Source: an uncultured Clostridia bacterium
Lineage (GTDB): Bacteria; Bacillota; Clostridia; Oscillospirales; Oscillospiraceae
Length of the DNA: 53,575 nt
Reading direction: 5' to 3'
Assembly: GCA_946625125.1 (NCBI GenBank)
Contig: CAMOSU010000002.1
Coordinates: 1 to 53,575, forward strand
Below are positions 1-8,266 of the stretch, in pieces. The position numbers and the translations under genes were made by a program. The notes beneath the pieces were generated by a model that had not been told where the DNA came from, searched no databases, and saw only the letters and a program-made list of their open reading frames with translations. Each line of letters begins with the position of its first letter. Position 1 is the stretch's first letter.

Positions 1-52
1 TCGGGGCGTCGAGGACGCCGCCCCCTACGGAGGCAGCTCCACAAATCCCGAT
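1..52. repeat. Modular palindromic intergenic repeat, GACGCC-core cassette (window edge)
   Basis: Contains GGGGCGTC-GA-GGACGCCGCCCC followed by CTACGGAGGCAGCTCC and an ACAAATCCCGATTT tail. The same string occurs in reverse complement at about 36990-37045. It lies just downstream of the vanZ-like gene's stop codon and could act as a transcript-end hairpin. The cassette is cut by the window start, so its full extent is unknown. Confidence 0.8.
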
Positions 53-469
53 TTAATCCTTGCGGCGCAGACGAAGCAGCAGCGCGGCCGCGCCGAAGCC
101 CAGCGCAGCGCCCAGGGTATTCAGAATCAGATCGTCCAGCTCCGAGACCCCGGAGCCCAGAAGGAATTGCAGGCTCTCCACCAGCAGGGACAGCCCCAGG
201 CCCGCCAGAGCCGCCTGCCAGAGCTTCCCTCTCCGAAGGCCCACAAGAAGCCCCGCCGGGGCAAACCAGAGCAGATTTCCCACAAAAAGATAGCTGAAAT
301 AGCGCCAGTTCTCCACCCGGACCAGCTTGAGATAGTAGGCAAAGGCATGCAGCTCCACTCGCCCGGAGCAGAGCCCATGGGAGAAGCAGCCGGAGCGGAA
401 CACGGTAATTCGGAACAGCACAGCCAGCCAGATCAGCGTCAGAAGGCGCAGGAGCCAGTCGCGTTTCAT
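53..469 (-). CDS. VanZ-like integral membrane protein
   Basis: A 138-residue protein with about four hydrophobic segments. It shows the VanZ-family signature: an N-x-L-x-F-x-P-x-G block (NLLWFAPAG), then an E-x-x-Q-F segment and a D-D-L-I-x-N-T-x-G-A-x-x-G block near the C-terminus. VanZ proteins are membrane proteins linked in some hosts to teicoplanin tolerance, but most chromosomal copies have no known role. The start at 469 is preceded by an AGGAAGGGGG ribosome binding site. It follows the pncC-like gene on the same strand, with an 18-bp inverted repeat between them. Family assignment is firm; function is open. Confidence 0.85.
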   Translation of the reverse strand: MKRDWLLRLLTLIWLAVLFRITVFRSGCFSHGLCSGRVELHAFAYYLKLVRVENWRYFSYLFVGNLLWFAPAGLLVGLRRGKLWQAALAGLGLSLLVESLQFLLGSGVSELDDLILNTLGAALGFGAAALLLRLRRKD

Positions 470-492
470 GGGGGTCCCCCTTCCTGTTTAGC

Positions 493-530
493 AGAACGCA
501 CAAAAATTGCAAGCAATTTTTGTGCGTTCT
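493..530. repeat. Perfect 18-bp inverted repeat between pncC and the vanZ-like gene
   Basis: The arm at 493-510 (AGAACGCACAAAAATTGC) is exactly complementary to 513-530, leaving only two loop bases. The hairpin would form on either strand. Downstream on the minus strand there is no clear T-run, so it is a poor intrinsic terminator. It could instead be a processing site, a transcript stabiliser or an operator. Confidence 0.7.
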
Positions 531-535
531 ATCTA

Positions 536-1015
536 TTATATCAAAGTCAGCACCAGATCCGCGGCGGCCTCGGCGGCCTGGGCGCGCACCGCGCCCCGGT
601 CTCCATCGAAGCGATACTCCCGGACCAGGGTTTTTTCCCCGTCGGAGGCGGCGATATAGACCAGCCCCACCGGGCGTCCCGTTTCGTCGGAATTGGGTCC
701 GGCAATGCCGGTGATGCCCACGCCGTAGTCCGTCCCGATGACCCGGCGGACTCCCTGGGCCATCTGTCGGGCCACAGGCTCGGAAACCGGCCCCAGGCTG
801 TCCAGATCGGCTTGATCCACGCCGAGGATTTCATGCTTGATCCGGTTGCAGTAGGAGATGACGCCCCCCGGATAGACGGCGGAGCTGCCGGAAACGTCGG
901 TGATGGACTTGCCCAAAAGCCCTCCGGTGCAGGACTCCGCGGTGGCGACTGTTTTTTTCAGGTCCTTCAGCCGCTGGACCAGGACCTCAACCTGGGTGAT
1001 TTTATGGGGAAGCAT
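536..1015 (-). CDS. pncC: CinA C-terminal domain protein, nicotinamide-nucleotide amidase (PncC type)
   Basis: A 159-residue stand-alone CinA C-terminal domain, the normal length for PncC. Recognisable motifs are the TAESCTGG block near residue 25, an SSAVYPGGVISYCN block, and VGITGIAGPNSDETGRPVG near residue 105. Members of this family hydrolyse nicotinamide mononucleotide to nicotinate mononucleotide and ammonia in the pyridine nucleotide cycle. The N-terminal MoaB-like domain of full-length CinA is absent, so a competence role is not implied. The start at 1015 has an AGGAGAGG ribosome binding site. Confidence 0.85.
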   Translation of the reverse strand: MLPHKITQVEVLVQRLKDLKKTVATAESCTGGLLGKSITDVSGSSAVYPGGVISYCNRIKHEILGVDQADLDSLGPVSEPVARQMAQGVRRVIGTDYGVGITGIAGPNSDETGRPVGLVYIAASDGEKTLVREYRFDGDRGAVRAQAAEAAADLVLTLI

Positions 1016-1030
1016 AGAACCCTCTCCTTT

Positions 1031-1136
1031 CGGTAATTGAGAATTGAAAAACGAAATTGAAAATCATCAATTTTTGATTCTCAAGCTTCAATTGTTAATT
1101 GTCAGCAGGGCGGACAAGCAATGCTTGTCCCTACAT
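1031..1136. repeat. AT-rich inverted repeat plus AAGCA-core palindrome cassette
   Basis: Two elements lie between thiI and pncC. At 1037-1084 is an imperfect AT-rich inverted repeat (TTGAGAATTGAAAAA against TTTTTGATTCTCAA). Similar AT-rich sequence recurs at 4825-4900. At 1112-1130 is the palindrome GGACAAGCAATGCTTGTCC followed by CTAC, one of the core variants of the modular repeat family; the same core appears at about 5109-5126. No gene is visible here. Confidence 0.7.
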
Positions 1137-2315
1137 TCATCCCTGATAACGGATTTTGACCAATTCGGTGTTCTCAATGGCGCGGGCAATCAGATTCTCC
1201 ACGTCCAGCTTCTGCTCGATCTTCTCCGCCTCCGCCAGCTTGGGCTTGGTCTTCGGGTGCTTGGGAGTGAAGACGGTGCAGCAGTCCTCATAGGGCAAAA
1301 TGGAGGTCTCCAGGGTGTCGATGCGCCGGGCGACGGTGACAATTTCCTCCTTGTCCATGCCGATCAGGGGATGGAACACGGGCATATCCACCACGGCGTG
1401 GGTGACGGCCATGGCCTGCATGGTCTGGGAGGCCACCTGCCCCAGATTCTCCCCGGTGATCAGGCACTCGCAGCCGTGGTCCCTGGCGATGCGCTCCGCA
1501 ATCCGCATCATAAATCTACGCATGATGATGGTGAAGTATTCCTCGGGGCAGTTGTCCCGGATGGCCTCCTGGATCTCGGTGAAGCCCACCACGTCCACGG
1601 TCATGCGGCCGCAGTAGCGGGCCATGCGCCGGGCCAGCTCCAGCACCTTGTCCTTGGCCAGCTCCGAGGTATAGGGATAGGAGAAGAAGTGAATGGCCTC
1701 CAGCTCCACCCCACGCTTGGCAATCATATAGCCCGCCACAGGGGAGTCGATGCCCCCGGAGAGCAGCACAGCCCCCCGGCCACCCACGCCGGTGGGAAGG
1801 CCGCCGGCTCCGGGCTCCGCGGGACCGTGGACGTAGGCGGCGAAGTCCCGGACCTCCACGTACACGATGTAGTCCGGGTGGTGGACGTCCACCGCCACCT
1901 CGGGATAGGCCTCCGCCAGCCGCCCGCCGATGGCCTGGGAGAGCTGGATGGAGTTCAGGGGGAAGCGCTTGTCGGAGCGCTTGGACTCCACCTTGAAGGA
2001 CTTGGCGGCAGCCAGGTCGTCCCCCAGGTAGTTGCAGACCGCCTCAAAAATGGCGTCCTCGTTCTTCTCGCAGGGGCGGGAGCGGCAGAGGGACACGGCG
2101 CCGAAGATGGTATGGCAGGCCTCCCAGGCTCCGTCCAGGTCGCAGAGCTCGTTTTCCGGCTCCACGTAGACGGTGGACTGCAAAATGGAGACCTTGAAGT
2201 CCCCGAAGGGGCGCATTCTTCTGGCAACGTTGGCCCGCAGGCGGTTTTCAAACATCTTCTTGTTGGCGCCCTTCAGGACGATTTCACCGAGTTTCAGTAA
2301 AAAGATTTCGTTCAT
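1137..2315 (-). CDS. thiI: tRNA 4-thiouridine sulfurtransferase ThiI
   Basis: A 392-residue ThiI of the short type without a C-terminal rhodanese domain. In order it has an N-terminal ferredoxin-like region, a THUMP domain, and an adenine-nucleotide alpha-hydrolase domain with the PP-loop LLSGGIDSPVAG near residue 185. The C-terminal part carries CLITGENLGQVASQ and the ILPYEDCCTVF-KHP region. ThiI transfers persulfide sulfur to U8 of tRNA and in some bacteria to the thiazole precursor of thiamine. Sulfur must come from a cysteine desulfurase in trans; a SufS-like gene lies at 22325-23461, though no link is shown. The start at 2315 has an AAGGAGA ribosome binding site. Confidence 0.95.
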   Translation of the reverse strand: MNEIFLLKLGEIVLKGANKKMFENRLRANVARRMRPFGDFKVSILQSTVYVEPENELCDLDGAWEACHTIFGAVSLCRSRPCEKNEDAIFEAVCNYLGDDLAAAKSFKVESKRSDKRFPLNSIQLSQAIGGRLAEAYPEVAVDVHHPDYIVYVEVRDFAAYVHGPAEPGAGGLPTGVGGRGAVLLSGGIDSPVAGYMIAKRGVELEAIHFFSYPYTSELAKDKVLELARRMARYCGRMTVDVVGFTEIQEAIRDNCPEEYFTIIMRRFMMRIAERIARDHGCECLITGENLGQVASQTMQAMAVTHAVVDMPVFHPLIGMDKEEIVTVARRIDTLETSILPYEDCCTVFTPKHPKTKPKLAEAEKIEQKLDVENLIARAIENTELVKIRYQG

Positions 2316-2350
2316 ATCATTCTCCTTGGTTCAGAGTTTAGAGAAAGGCT

Positions 2351-3868
2351 TTATTGCCGCCCGATTTTATAGGTGCGGTACTGGATTGCCTCCGCGATAT
2401 GAGCCACGCTGATCTCCTCGGCGCCCTCCAGGTCCGCGATGGTGCGGGCCACCTTCAGGATGCGGTCATAGCTTCGGGCGGTGAGGCCCATGGTATCGAA
2501 GGCCTCCTCCATGAGAGCGGCGCATTCGTCGTCCAGGACGCAGATCCGGTGAAGCTGCTCCGGGCTCATGCGGGCGTTGGAGTTGGTGGCCGTCCCGGCA
2601 AAGCGCCGGTGCTGAATGGCCCGGGCTCTGTCCACCCGCTGCTTGATGGCGGCGGAGGGCTCCCCCTCCTTCCGCTCCACCAGCTCCCCGAAGCTGACGG
2701 CGGGGACCTCGATGATGATGTCGATCCGGTCCAGCAGGGGGCCGGAGATTCGGCTGACGTAATCCTGCACGGAGCGCTCGGAGCAGGTACAGCGTCCCGA
2801 GGGGTCCCCGTGCCAGCCGCAGCGGCAGGGGTTCATGGCGCACACCAGCATAAACTGGCAGGGATAGGTTTCCGTGGCGGTGGCCCGGGTGATGGTAACC
2901 ATCCCATCCTCCAGGGGCTGGCGCATGACCTCCATGGTCTCCTTGCGGAACTCCGGCAGCTCGTCCAGAAACAGGACGCCCCGATGGGCCAGGGAGATTT
3001 CCCCGGGTCTTGGGATAGAGCCGCCCCCCACCAATCCGGGTGGCGTCACCGTATGGTGGGGACTGCGGAAGGGCCGGACCGTCACCAGGGGCCGCTCCGG
3101 GTCCACCAGCCCCAGGATGGAGTGAATCTGGGTTACTTCCAGGGATTCGGAGCGGGTCATGTCAGGCAAAATGGAGGGCAGGCGCTTGGCCAGCATGGAT
3201 TTTCCGGAGCCGGGAGGCCCCACCATCAGCACATTATGGCCCCCGGCGGCGGCAATCTCCAGGGCGCGCTTGGCGTTCTCCTGGCCCATGACGTCCTTGA
3301 AATCCGGTGCGTGATGAGGGCTTTCCCCCTGGACCCAGACAGGCTGGGGCTCAATCCGGGGGCCGCCCCGGAGATGGGCGATGAGCTGGGAGACGGAAAA
3401 AACCGGGATCACGGTGATCCCCTCCGCCAGAGTGGCCTCCGGAGCGTTCTGGATGGGAACGTAGAGGGTTTTGACTCCGCATTTCGCCGCGGCAATGGCC
3501 ATAGGCAGGACCCCGGGGACAGGCCGGAGCTTCCCCTCCAGGCTCAGCTCCCCCAGAAAGGCGTGGCTGTCGTCCGGGAGGCTGAGCTGCCCGAAGGCCC
3601 CCAGGATTCCCAACAGGATGGGCAGATCGTAGACCGTACCGCTCTTTTTGGTGTTGGCCGGGGCCAGGTTGACGGTAATCCGGGAGGGCGGAAACTTGAA
3701 GCCCGAGGTCTTCACCGCAGCCCGAACCCGCTCCCGGGCCTCCTTCACCGAGGCGTCTGGCAGGCCCACAATCTCGAAATTCGGCAATCCGTTGGAGATG
3801 AAGCATTCCACGGAGATCTTGTAGCCCTCGATGCCGTTGAGCCCCAGGGTATTCAGGCGGCTGATCAT
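2351..3868 (-). CDS. yifB: YifB/ComM family Mg-chelatase-like AAA+ ATPase
   Basis: A 505-residue protein with the standard layout: an N-terminal LonC-like domain (about 1-170), then a Mg-chelatase-type AAA+ module with Walker A GPPGSGKS near residues 217-224, Walker B LFLDELPEF, and the C-rich NPCRCGWHGDPSGRC segment before an arginine-finger and lid region. Characterised ComM is a hexameric helicase promoting branch migration during natural transformation; the role in Clostridia is unproven. The frame stays open further upstream, but I place the start at 3868 because MISRLNTLGLNGIEG is the family N-terminus and GGGGAGG precedes it. thiI follows 35 bases downstream, suggesting one transcript. 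Confidence 0.93.
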   Translation of the reverse strand: MISRLNTLGLNGIEGYKISVECFISNGLPNFEIVGLPDASVKEARERVRAAVKTSGFKFPPSRITVNLAPANTKKSGTVYDLPILLGILGAFGQLSLPDDSHAFLGELSLEGKLRPVPGVLPMAIAAAKCGVKTLYVPIQNAPEATLAEGITVIPVFSVSQLIAHLRGGPRIEPQPVWVQGESPHHAPDFKDVMGQENAKRALEIAAAGGHNVLMVGPPGSGKSMLAKRLPSILPDMTRSESLEVTQIHSILGLVDPERPLVTVRPFRSPHHTVTPPGLVGGGSIPRPGEISLAHRGVLFLDELPEFRKETMEVMRQPLEDGMVTITRATATETYPCQFMLVCAMNPCRCGWHGDPSGRCTCSERSVQDYVSRISGPLLDRIDIIIEVPAVSFGELVERKEGEPSAAIKQRVDRARAIQHRRFAGTATNSNARMSPEQLHRICVLDDECAALMEEAFDTMGLTARSYDRILKVARTIADLEGAEEISVAHIAEAIQYRTYKIGRQ

Positions 3869-3961
3869 GCTGTAACCTCCCCTGCTGTGGTTTTTGTTAT
3901 TGTAACGCATTCTTCGGGAAATTACAATCATAATCCTCACAAGTTCTCCGTTTTTTTCGGT

Positions 3962-5180
3962 GAGGACGTTCCCTCCCCCGGGCGGCGGACGGCTGATAAG
4001 TGACGGCCCAAATCTCTGATTTGGCTGCCGGAACTTATGCAAAGCAGAGCCGTCCCTACAGGCGGGCATCGGCAGGGAACGCGGACGGCAGAGTGCCGTC
4101 CCTACAGGCGGCGCCGCATCGAACGCGCGGGGCGTCGAGGACGCCGCCCCCTACGGCGGGGTACGGCGGAGACGTCCCGATCCTGTCATTCTGAGCGCAG
4201 CGAAGAATCCGTACCCCCGTCCCCTGTGGGCGGGGGCAGGCGGGAAACGGCGGACGGCTGAGAGCCGTCCCTACAGGCGGTGCCGCATCGAACGTTCGGG
4301 GCGTCGAGGACGCCGCCCCCTACGGCGGGTTACGGCGGAAACGTCCCGATCCTGTCATTCTGAGCGCAGCGAAGAATCCGTACCCCCGTCCCCTGTGGGC
4401 GGGGGCAGGCGGGAAACGGCGGACGGCTGATAAGTGACGGCCCAAATCTCTGATTTGGCTGCCGGAACTTATGCAAAGCAGAGCCGTCCCTACAGGCGGG
4501 CGCCGCATCGAACGTGCGGGGCGTCGAGGACGCCGCCCCCTACGGCGGGTTACGGCGGAAACGTCCCGATCCTGTCATTCTGAGCGCAGCGAAGAATCCG
4601 TACCCCCGTCCCCTGTGGGCGGGGGCAGGCGGGAAACGGCGGACGGCTGATAAGTGACGGCCCAAATCTCTGATTTGGCTGCCGGAACTTATGCAAAGCA
4701 GAGCCGTCCCTACAGGCGGTGCCGCATCGAACGCGCAGGGCGTCGAGGACGCCGCCCCCTACGGCGAAAACGTCCCGATTCGGTCATTCTGAGCGCAGCG
4801 AAGAATCCGTACCCCCGTCCCCCATTTTTCAATGTTTTCAAATGGCAATTTGAAAACACCGCAATTTTCCATTTTCCATTTTCAATTCTCAATTTCCCGG
4901 GCGGGGTACGGCGGCGGCCGCTGCGGGCGGGCGCAGGCGGGAAACGGCGGACGGCTGAGAGCCGTCCCTACAGGCGGTGCCGCATCGAACGCGCGGGGCG
5001 TCGAGGACGCCGCCCCCTACGGCGGAAGCGTCCCGTTTTTGTCATTCTGAGCGCAGCGAAGCATTGCGCCCTTCATGGGTGAATCCGTTCCCCGTCCCCT
5101 GCGGGCGGGCAAGCAATGCTTGTCCCTGCGAGCAGGACAGACGCCAGTAGTCCGCCGCCCGCCTCACGAACAAAGTGTAA
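3962..5180. repeat. Large island of modular palindromic intergenic repeats (four or more tandem composites)
   Basis: About 1.2 kb without a credible gene. It is built from repeated blocks: (a) a GACGGC...GCCGTC hairpin containing CAAATCTCTGATTTG and the GCCGGAACTTATGCA string, at about 4002-4056, 4432-4494 and 4653-4714; (b) the GGGGCGTCGAGGACGCC core, at about 4130, 4299, 4518, 4738 and 4997; (c) the CATTCTGAGCGCAGCGAAGA block, at about 4188, 4357, 4576, 4784 and 5042; (d) a CCCCTGTGGGCGGGGGCAGG block; (e) the GGACGGCTGAGAGCCGTCC core. An AT-rich stretch at 4825-4900 splits the last copies. Short open frames here are repeat translations. Confidence 0.9.
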
Positions 5181-5239
5181 TTCAGTCGCATAACATATAC
5201 AGAAAGCAAACCGCTTTCAGCTTGCAAGGAGGGATTACA

Positions 5240-6010
5240 ATGCCAGATCAAACCAATACTTCCGGGCGGGCCGCGCCGGAGTCCCGGGAGGCCGTTCGTG
5301 TCCATACCAGCCGGATTGAGGACGCCTGCATCGACAAGGACTGCATCGAGGATCTGCGGGTCTATCTCACCGGCGCCTCCCAGACAGCCCTGGAGGGAGC
5401 CGTCAACGCCCGGGCCAGGAGCGCGGAGCTGCTGCACGTCTACATAGACGTGGCGCCCATTGCCTACAACCCGGGACATTTTACGGCGGACCTCAGCTTC
5501 TTCTACAGGATCTGCGGAGAGGCAATGTCCGGAGTCACCCGCCCTGCTCCTCTGGAGGGCCTGGCGGTATTCACCAAGCGGGTGGTGCTCTTCGGCGGTC
5601 AGACCCAGACCAAGGTCTTCTCCAGCACGGACAACGAGCTGCTGCCTGACGCCCTTTATCAGACCCACACCCCGGACTGCGTGGTGGAGGCCGTGGACCC
5701 CATGGTTCTCTCCTCCCGGGTGGGGGAGAGCAGCGAGGGCGGAGGCGTGGTCCCGGAGATTCCCCAAGCGGTCCGCTCCCTCTTCCCGGAGGAGCCGGTG
5801 CTGCGGGGCGGGCGGCAGCTCTACGTCACCCTGGGGCAGTTCTCCACGGTGCGGATGGAACGGGATACGCAGCTTCTGATCCCCGCCCTGGCCTTTGCCA
5901 TGCCGGATCGAAGCTGCTCCGACGATCCCGGAACCCCCGACGAGCCCTGCGATCTTTTCGCTCAGGTGGACTTCCCCACCCAGGCCTTCTATCCCGGCGC
6001 GGTTCAATAA
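5240..6010 (+). CDS. Conserved clostridial protein of unknown function
   Basis: 256 residues; no signal peptide or membrane span. The N-terminal third carries the segment RIEDACIDKDCIEDLRVYL and then VYIDVAPIAYNPGHFT and a DLSFFYRI strand. I recall this pattern from a conserved family of uncharacterised proteins in spore-forming Clostridia, but no function is known to me. The repeated hydrophobic/charged alternation suggests a beta-rich fold. I chose the start at 5240 because AAGGAGGG sits seven bases upstream; the frame is open further 5' only through repeat sequence. It appears monocistronic, with a GC-rich hairpin after the stop. Confidence 0.7.
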   Translation: MPDQTNTSGRAAPESREAVRVHTSRIEDACIDKDCIEDLRVYLTGASQTALEGAVNARARSAELLHVYIDVAPIAYNPGHFTADLSFFYRICGEAMSGVTRPAPLEGLAVFTKRVVLFGGQTQTKVFSSTDNELLPDALYQTHTPDCVVEAVDPMVLSSRVGESSEGGGVVPEIPQAVRSLFPEEPVLRGGRQLYVTLGQFSTVRMERDTQLLIPALAFAMPDRSCSDDPGTPDEPCDLFAQVDFPTQAFYPGAVQ

Positions 6011-6014
6011 GCCC

Positions 6015-6043
6015 AAGGCCCGGCCCTCCGGCCGGGCCGCTTT
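6015..6043 (+). terminator. GC-rich hairpin after the unknown clostridial gene
   Basis: GGCCCGGCC, loop CTCC, GGCCGGGCC, then GCTTTCATT. The stem is perfect over nine pairs. The T-run is short, so termination may be partial. Confidence 0.55.
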
Positions 6044-6062
6044 CATTGCCGGTCGGAAGGGC

Positions 6063-6091
6063 TTGCAATTCCGGCGGGGGCGGGTTATAAT
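6063..6091 (+). promoter_or_regulatory. Sigma-A-type promoter of the NagZ-like gene
   Basis: TTGCAA at 6063-6068 and a perfect TATAAT at 6086-6091, separated by 17 bases. The ribosome binding site and ATG follow within 20 bases. Confidence 0.75.
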
Positions 6092-6110
6092 ATCCTCAGA
6101 GGTGATGATT

Positions 6111-7436
6111 ATGATACGCGGAAAAGCCCTGCGGCTCTTGTGCTGTCTGGCGATTTTGGGTCTTGCCGCGGGCTGCGGCGGCGGACAGGCCGCATCTTCG
6201 GAAAGCTGGACGAGCCCCGGCCTCAGCACTGAGCTGCCCGCCCTGACCAGCACAGAGGCTGTTGCCAGCACCCAGGAGCTCATGACTGTTCCCACCATCC
6301 CGGAAACGGAGGCTCCCTCCTCCCTTCCCACAGAGTCCGTCCCGGAGACGGCCCCCGTGCCGGAGACAAGCCCCTCCCAGCCGGAGCTGAGCCCGGAGGA
6401 GCTGCTGGCCCGGATGAGCCCGGAGGAACGGACGGCGCAGCTCTTTCTCGTCACCCCGGAGGCCCTCACCGGCGTCCAGGGAGCGGTGACGGTGGCCCGG
6501 GAGACCACCAGAAACGCTTTTGACCGCATTCCCGTGGGGGGCGTCATCTATATGGGCCAGAACCTGCAAAGCCCTGAGCAGGTGAAAGCTCTGCTTTCCG
6601 GAATGCAGCAAATCAGCCTGGACCGCCTGGGTCTGCCGATTTTCCTCAGCGTGGACGAGGAGGGCGGCACCGTGGCCCGGATCAGCGGGAACCCCGCCTT
6701 CGGCCAGCAGCCCATTGCGGATATGGCCCGGATCGGGGACAGCGGGGACACGGCCCTCGCCCTGGAAACCGGGCGGACCATAGGCCGTTATCTCCGGGAG
6801 CTGGGCTTCAATCTCGACTTTGCTCCCTGCGCCGACGTGCTGACCAACCCGGACAACCGGGTGGTGCAGCGGCGCTCCTTCGGCTCTGACCCGGATCGGG
6901 TGATTGCCATGGCCGGCGCCCTGGCCCAGGGCTTGCAGGAGCAGGGGGTGCTTCCCTGCTATAAGCACTTCCCCGGCCACGGCGGCACCGCCGAGGACTC
7001 CCATCTGGGCTTTGCCCTGCTCCACATGGATCTGGAAAGCCTGAAAACCAGCCAGGAGCTGAAGCCCTTCCTGGACGCCGCGGCCCGGGACATTCCCATG
7101 ATTATGACCGGCCATATCACCATTGAAGGCGGCGACGGTCTTCCCGCCTCTCTCTCCCCCACCCTCATCGGTCTGCTCCGGGGTCCCGAGCTGAACTATC
7201 AGGGTCTGCTGATCACCGACGCGCTGAGCATGGGCGCCATCACAGAGCGCTTCAGCCCCGGGGAGGCGGCGGTAAAGGCCATTCAGGCGGGAAACGACCT
7301 GCTTCTGGTCCCGGAGCACCTGGAGGAGGCCTATAACGCGGTTTTGGAGGCGGTGCAAAACGGAACCCTCAGCCAAGAGCGCATTGACGAAAGCGTGCTG
7401 CGGATTTTGACAACCAAGCTGGAGCTGCTTCCCTGA
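6111..7436 (+). CDS. nagZ: Lipoprotein glycoside hydrolase family 3, beta-N-acetylhexosaminidase (NagZ-like)
   Basis: 441 residues. A lipoprotein signal with lipobox LAAGC puts the lipidated cysteine at residue 22, followed by a Ser/Thr/Pro/Glu-rich linker to about residue 90. The GH3 N-terminal TIM-barrel domain carries DEEGGTVARI (182-191), KHFPGHGG (285-292), the Asp-Ser-His triad (296-298) typical of NagZ acid/base catalysis, and ITDALSMGAI with the predicted nucleophile Asp370. Such enzymes release GlcNAc from muropeptides, here outside the membrane as in Bacillus NagZ. The AGAGGTG ribosome binding site fits the ATG at 6111 better than the nearby ATG at 6105. Confidence 0.9.
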   Translation: MIRGKALRLLCCLAILGLAAGCGGGQAASSESWTSPGLSTELPALTSTEAVASTQELMTVPTIPETEAPSSLPTESVPETAPVPETSPSQPELSPEELLARMSPEERTAQLFLVTPEALTGVQGAVTVARETTRNAFDRIPVGGVIYMGQNLQSPEQVKALLSGMQQISLDRLGLPIFLSVDEEGGTVARISGNPAFGQQPIADMARIGDSGDTALALETGRTIGRYLRELGFNLDFAPCADVLTNPDNRVVQRRSFGSDPDRVIAMAGALAQGLQEQGVLPCYKHFPGHGGTAEDSHLGFALLHMDLESLKTSQELKPFLDAAARDIPMIMTGHITIEGGDGLPASLSPTLIGLLRGPELNYQGLLITDALSMGAITERFSPGEAAVKAIQAGNDLLLVPEHLEEAYNAVLEAVQNGTLSQERIDESVLRILTTKLELLP

Positions 7437-7446
7437 GGGATTTTTC

Positions 7447-7476
7447 TTTACAAAAGGTCTCATTCCGTGATATAGT
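7447..7476 (+). promoter_or_regulatory. Promoter of larBC
   Basis: TTTACA at 7447-7452, 18-base spacer, TATAGT at 7471-7476. AGGAGG follows at about 7498-7503 just before the larB start. Confidence 0.65.
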
Positions 7477-7510
7477 AAGCGAAAGACAATCCGAACAGGA
7501 GGATAGCCCC

Positions 7511-8266
7511 ATGAACACTGAAATCAGACTGCTGCTGGAGCAGGTTCAGAAGGGTACGGTCTCCGTGGACGAGGCCCTGCTGGCACTGAAAAAGGCCCCC
7601 TTCGCGGACATCGGCTACGCCAAGGTGGATCTCCACCGGAGGCTGCGGCAGGGGGCGGCAGAGGTGATCTACGGCGCGGGGAAAACCCCGGCCCAGATCG
7701 CTGGGATTCTGAAAACCATGCTGGAAAACGGCCAGGAGCGGATTTTGATTACCCGGCTGGAGCCGGACAAGGCCGAAGCCCTGGCCCGGGAGTTCCCCCT
7801 GCGCTATGAGGCTCTGGCCCGGGTGGGCATCCTGGGCCAGCCTCCGGCCCCGGATGGGCTCGGCGCCGTGGTGGTGGCCACCGGAGGCACCAGCGACGTA
7901 CCCGTGGCGGAGGAGGCCGCTCTGACAGCGGAGTTTCTCGGCAGCCGGGTGGTCCGTCTCTATGACGTGGGGGTGGCGGGGCTTCACCGCATGCTCTCCC
8001 ATCTGGACGAGATCATGGGAGCCTCCGTCATCATCGCCATTGCCGGGATGGAGGGCGCCCTGGCCAGCGTCATCGGCGGGCTGGCGGACTGTCCCGTCAT
8101 CGCCGTCCCCACCAGCGTGGGCTACGGGGCAGCCTTCGGCGGCGTCTCCGCCCTGCTGTCCATGCTGAACTCCTGCGCCAGCGGGGTCAGCGTGGTGAAC
8201 ATCGACAACGGCTTTGGGGCGGGCTTTCTGGCCAACCGGATCAATCATATGGGAGGAAGCAAATGA
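7511..8266 (+). CDS. larB: LarB, nickel-pincer nucleotide cofactor biosynthesis
   Basis: 251 residues, full length for LarB. The N-terminal helical part contains KVDLHRRLRQG-AEVIYGAGKT, diagnostic of the family. The C-terminal part resembles the PurE/AIR carboxylase fold, with VVATGGTSDVPVAEEAA, YDVGVAGLHR and GMEGALASVIGGL. LarB carboxylates and hydrolyses nicotinic acid adenine dinucleotide in the first step toward the nickel-pincer cofactor of lactate racemase and related enzymes. It overlaps larC by four bases (ATGA), so the two are translationally coupled. larE and larA are not in the window. Confidence 0.95.
   Translation: MNTEIRLLLEQVQKGTVSVDEALLALKKAPFADIGYAKVDLHRRLRQGAAEVIYGAGKTPAQIAGILKTMLENGQERILITRLEPDKAEALAREFPLRYEALARVGILGQPPAPDGLGAVVVATGGTSDVPVAEEAALTAEFLGSRVVRLYDVGVAGLHRMLSHLDEIMGASVIIAIAGMEGALASVIGGLADCPVIAVPTSVGYGAAFGGVSALLSMLNSCASGVSVVNIDNGFGAGFLANRINHMGGSK

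Noticed and set aside
3869-4069. Longer N-terminus for YifB
   Set aside because: The upstream in-frame sequence lacks family similarity and the GGGGAGG site fits the start at 3868.
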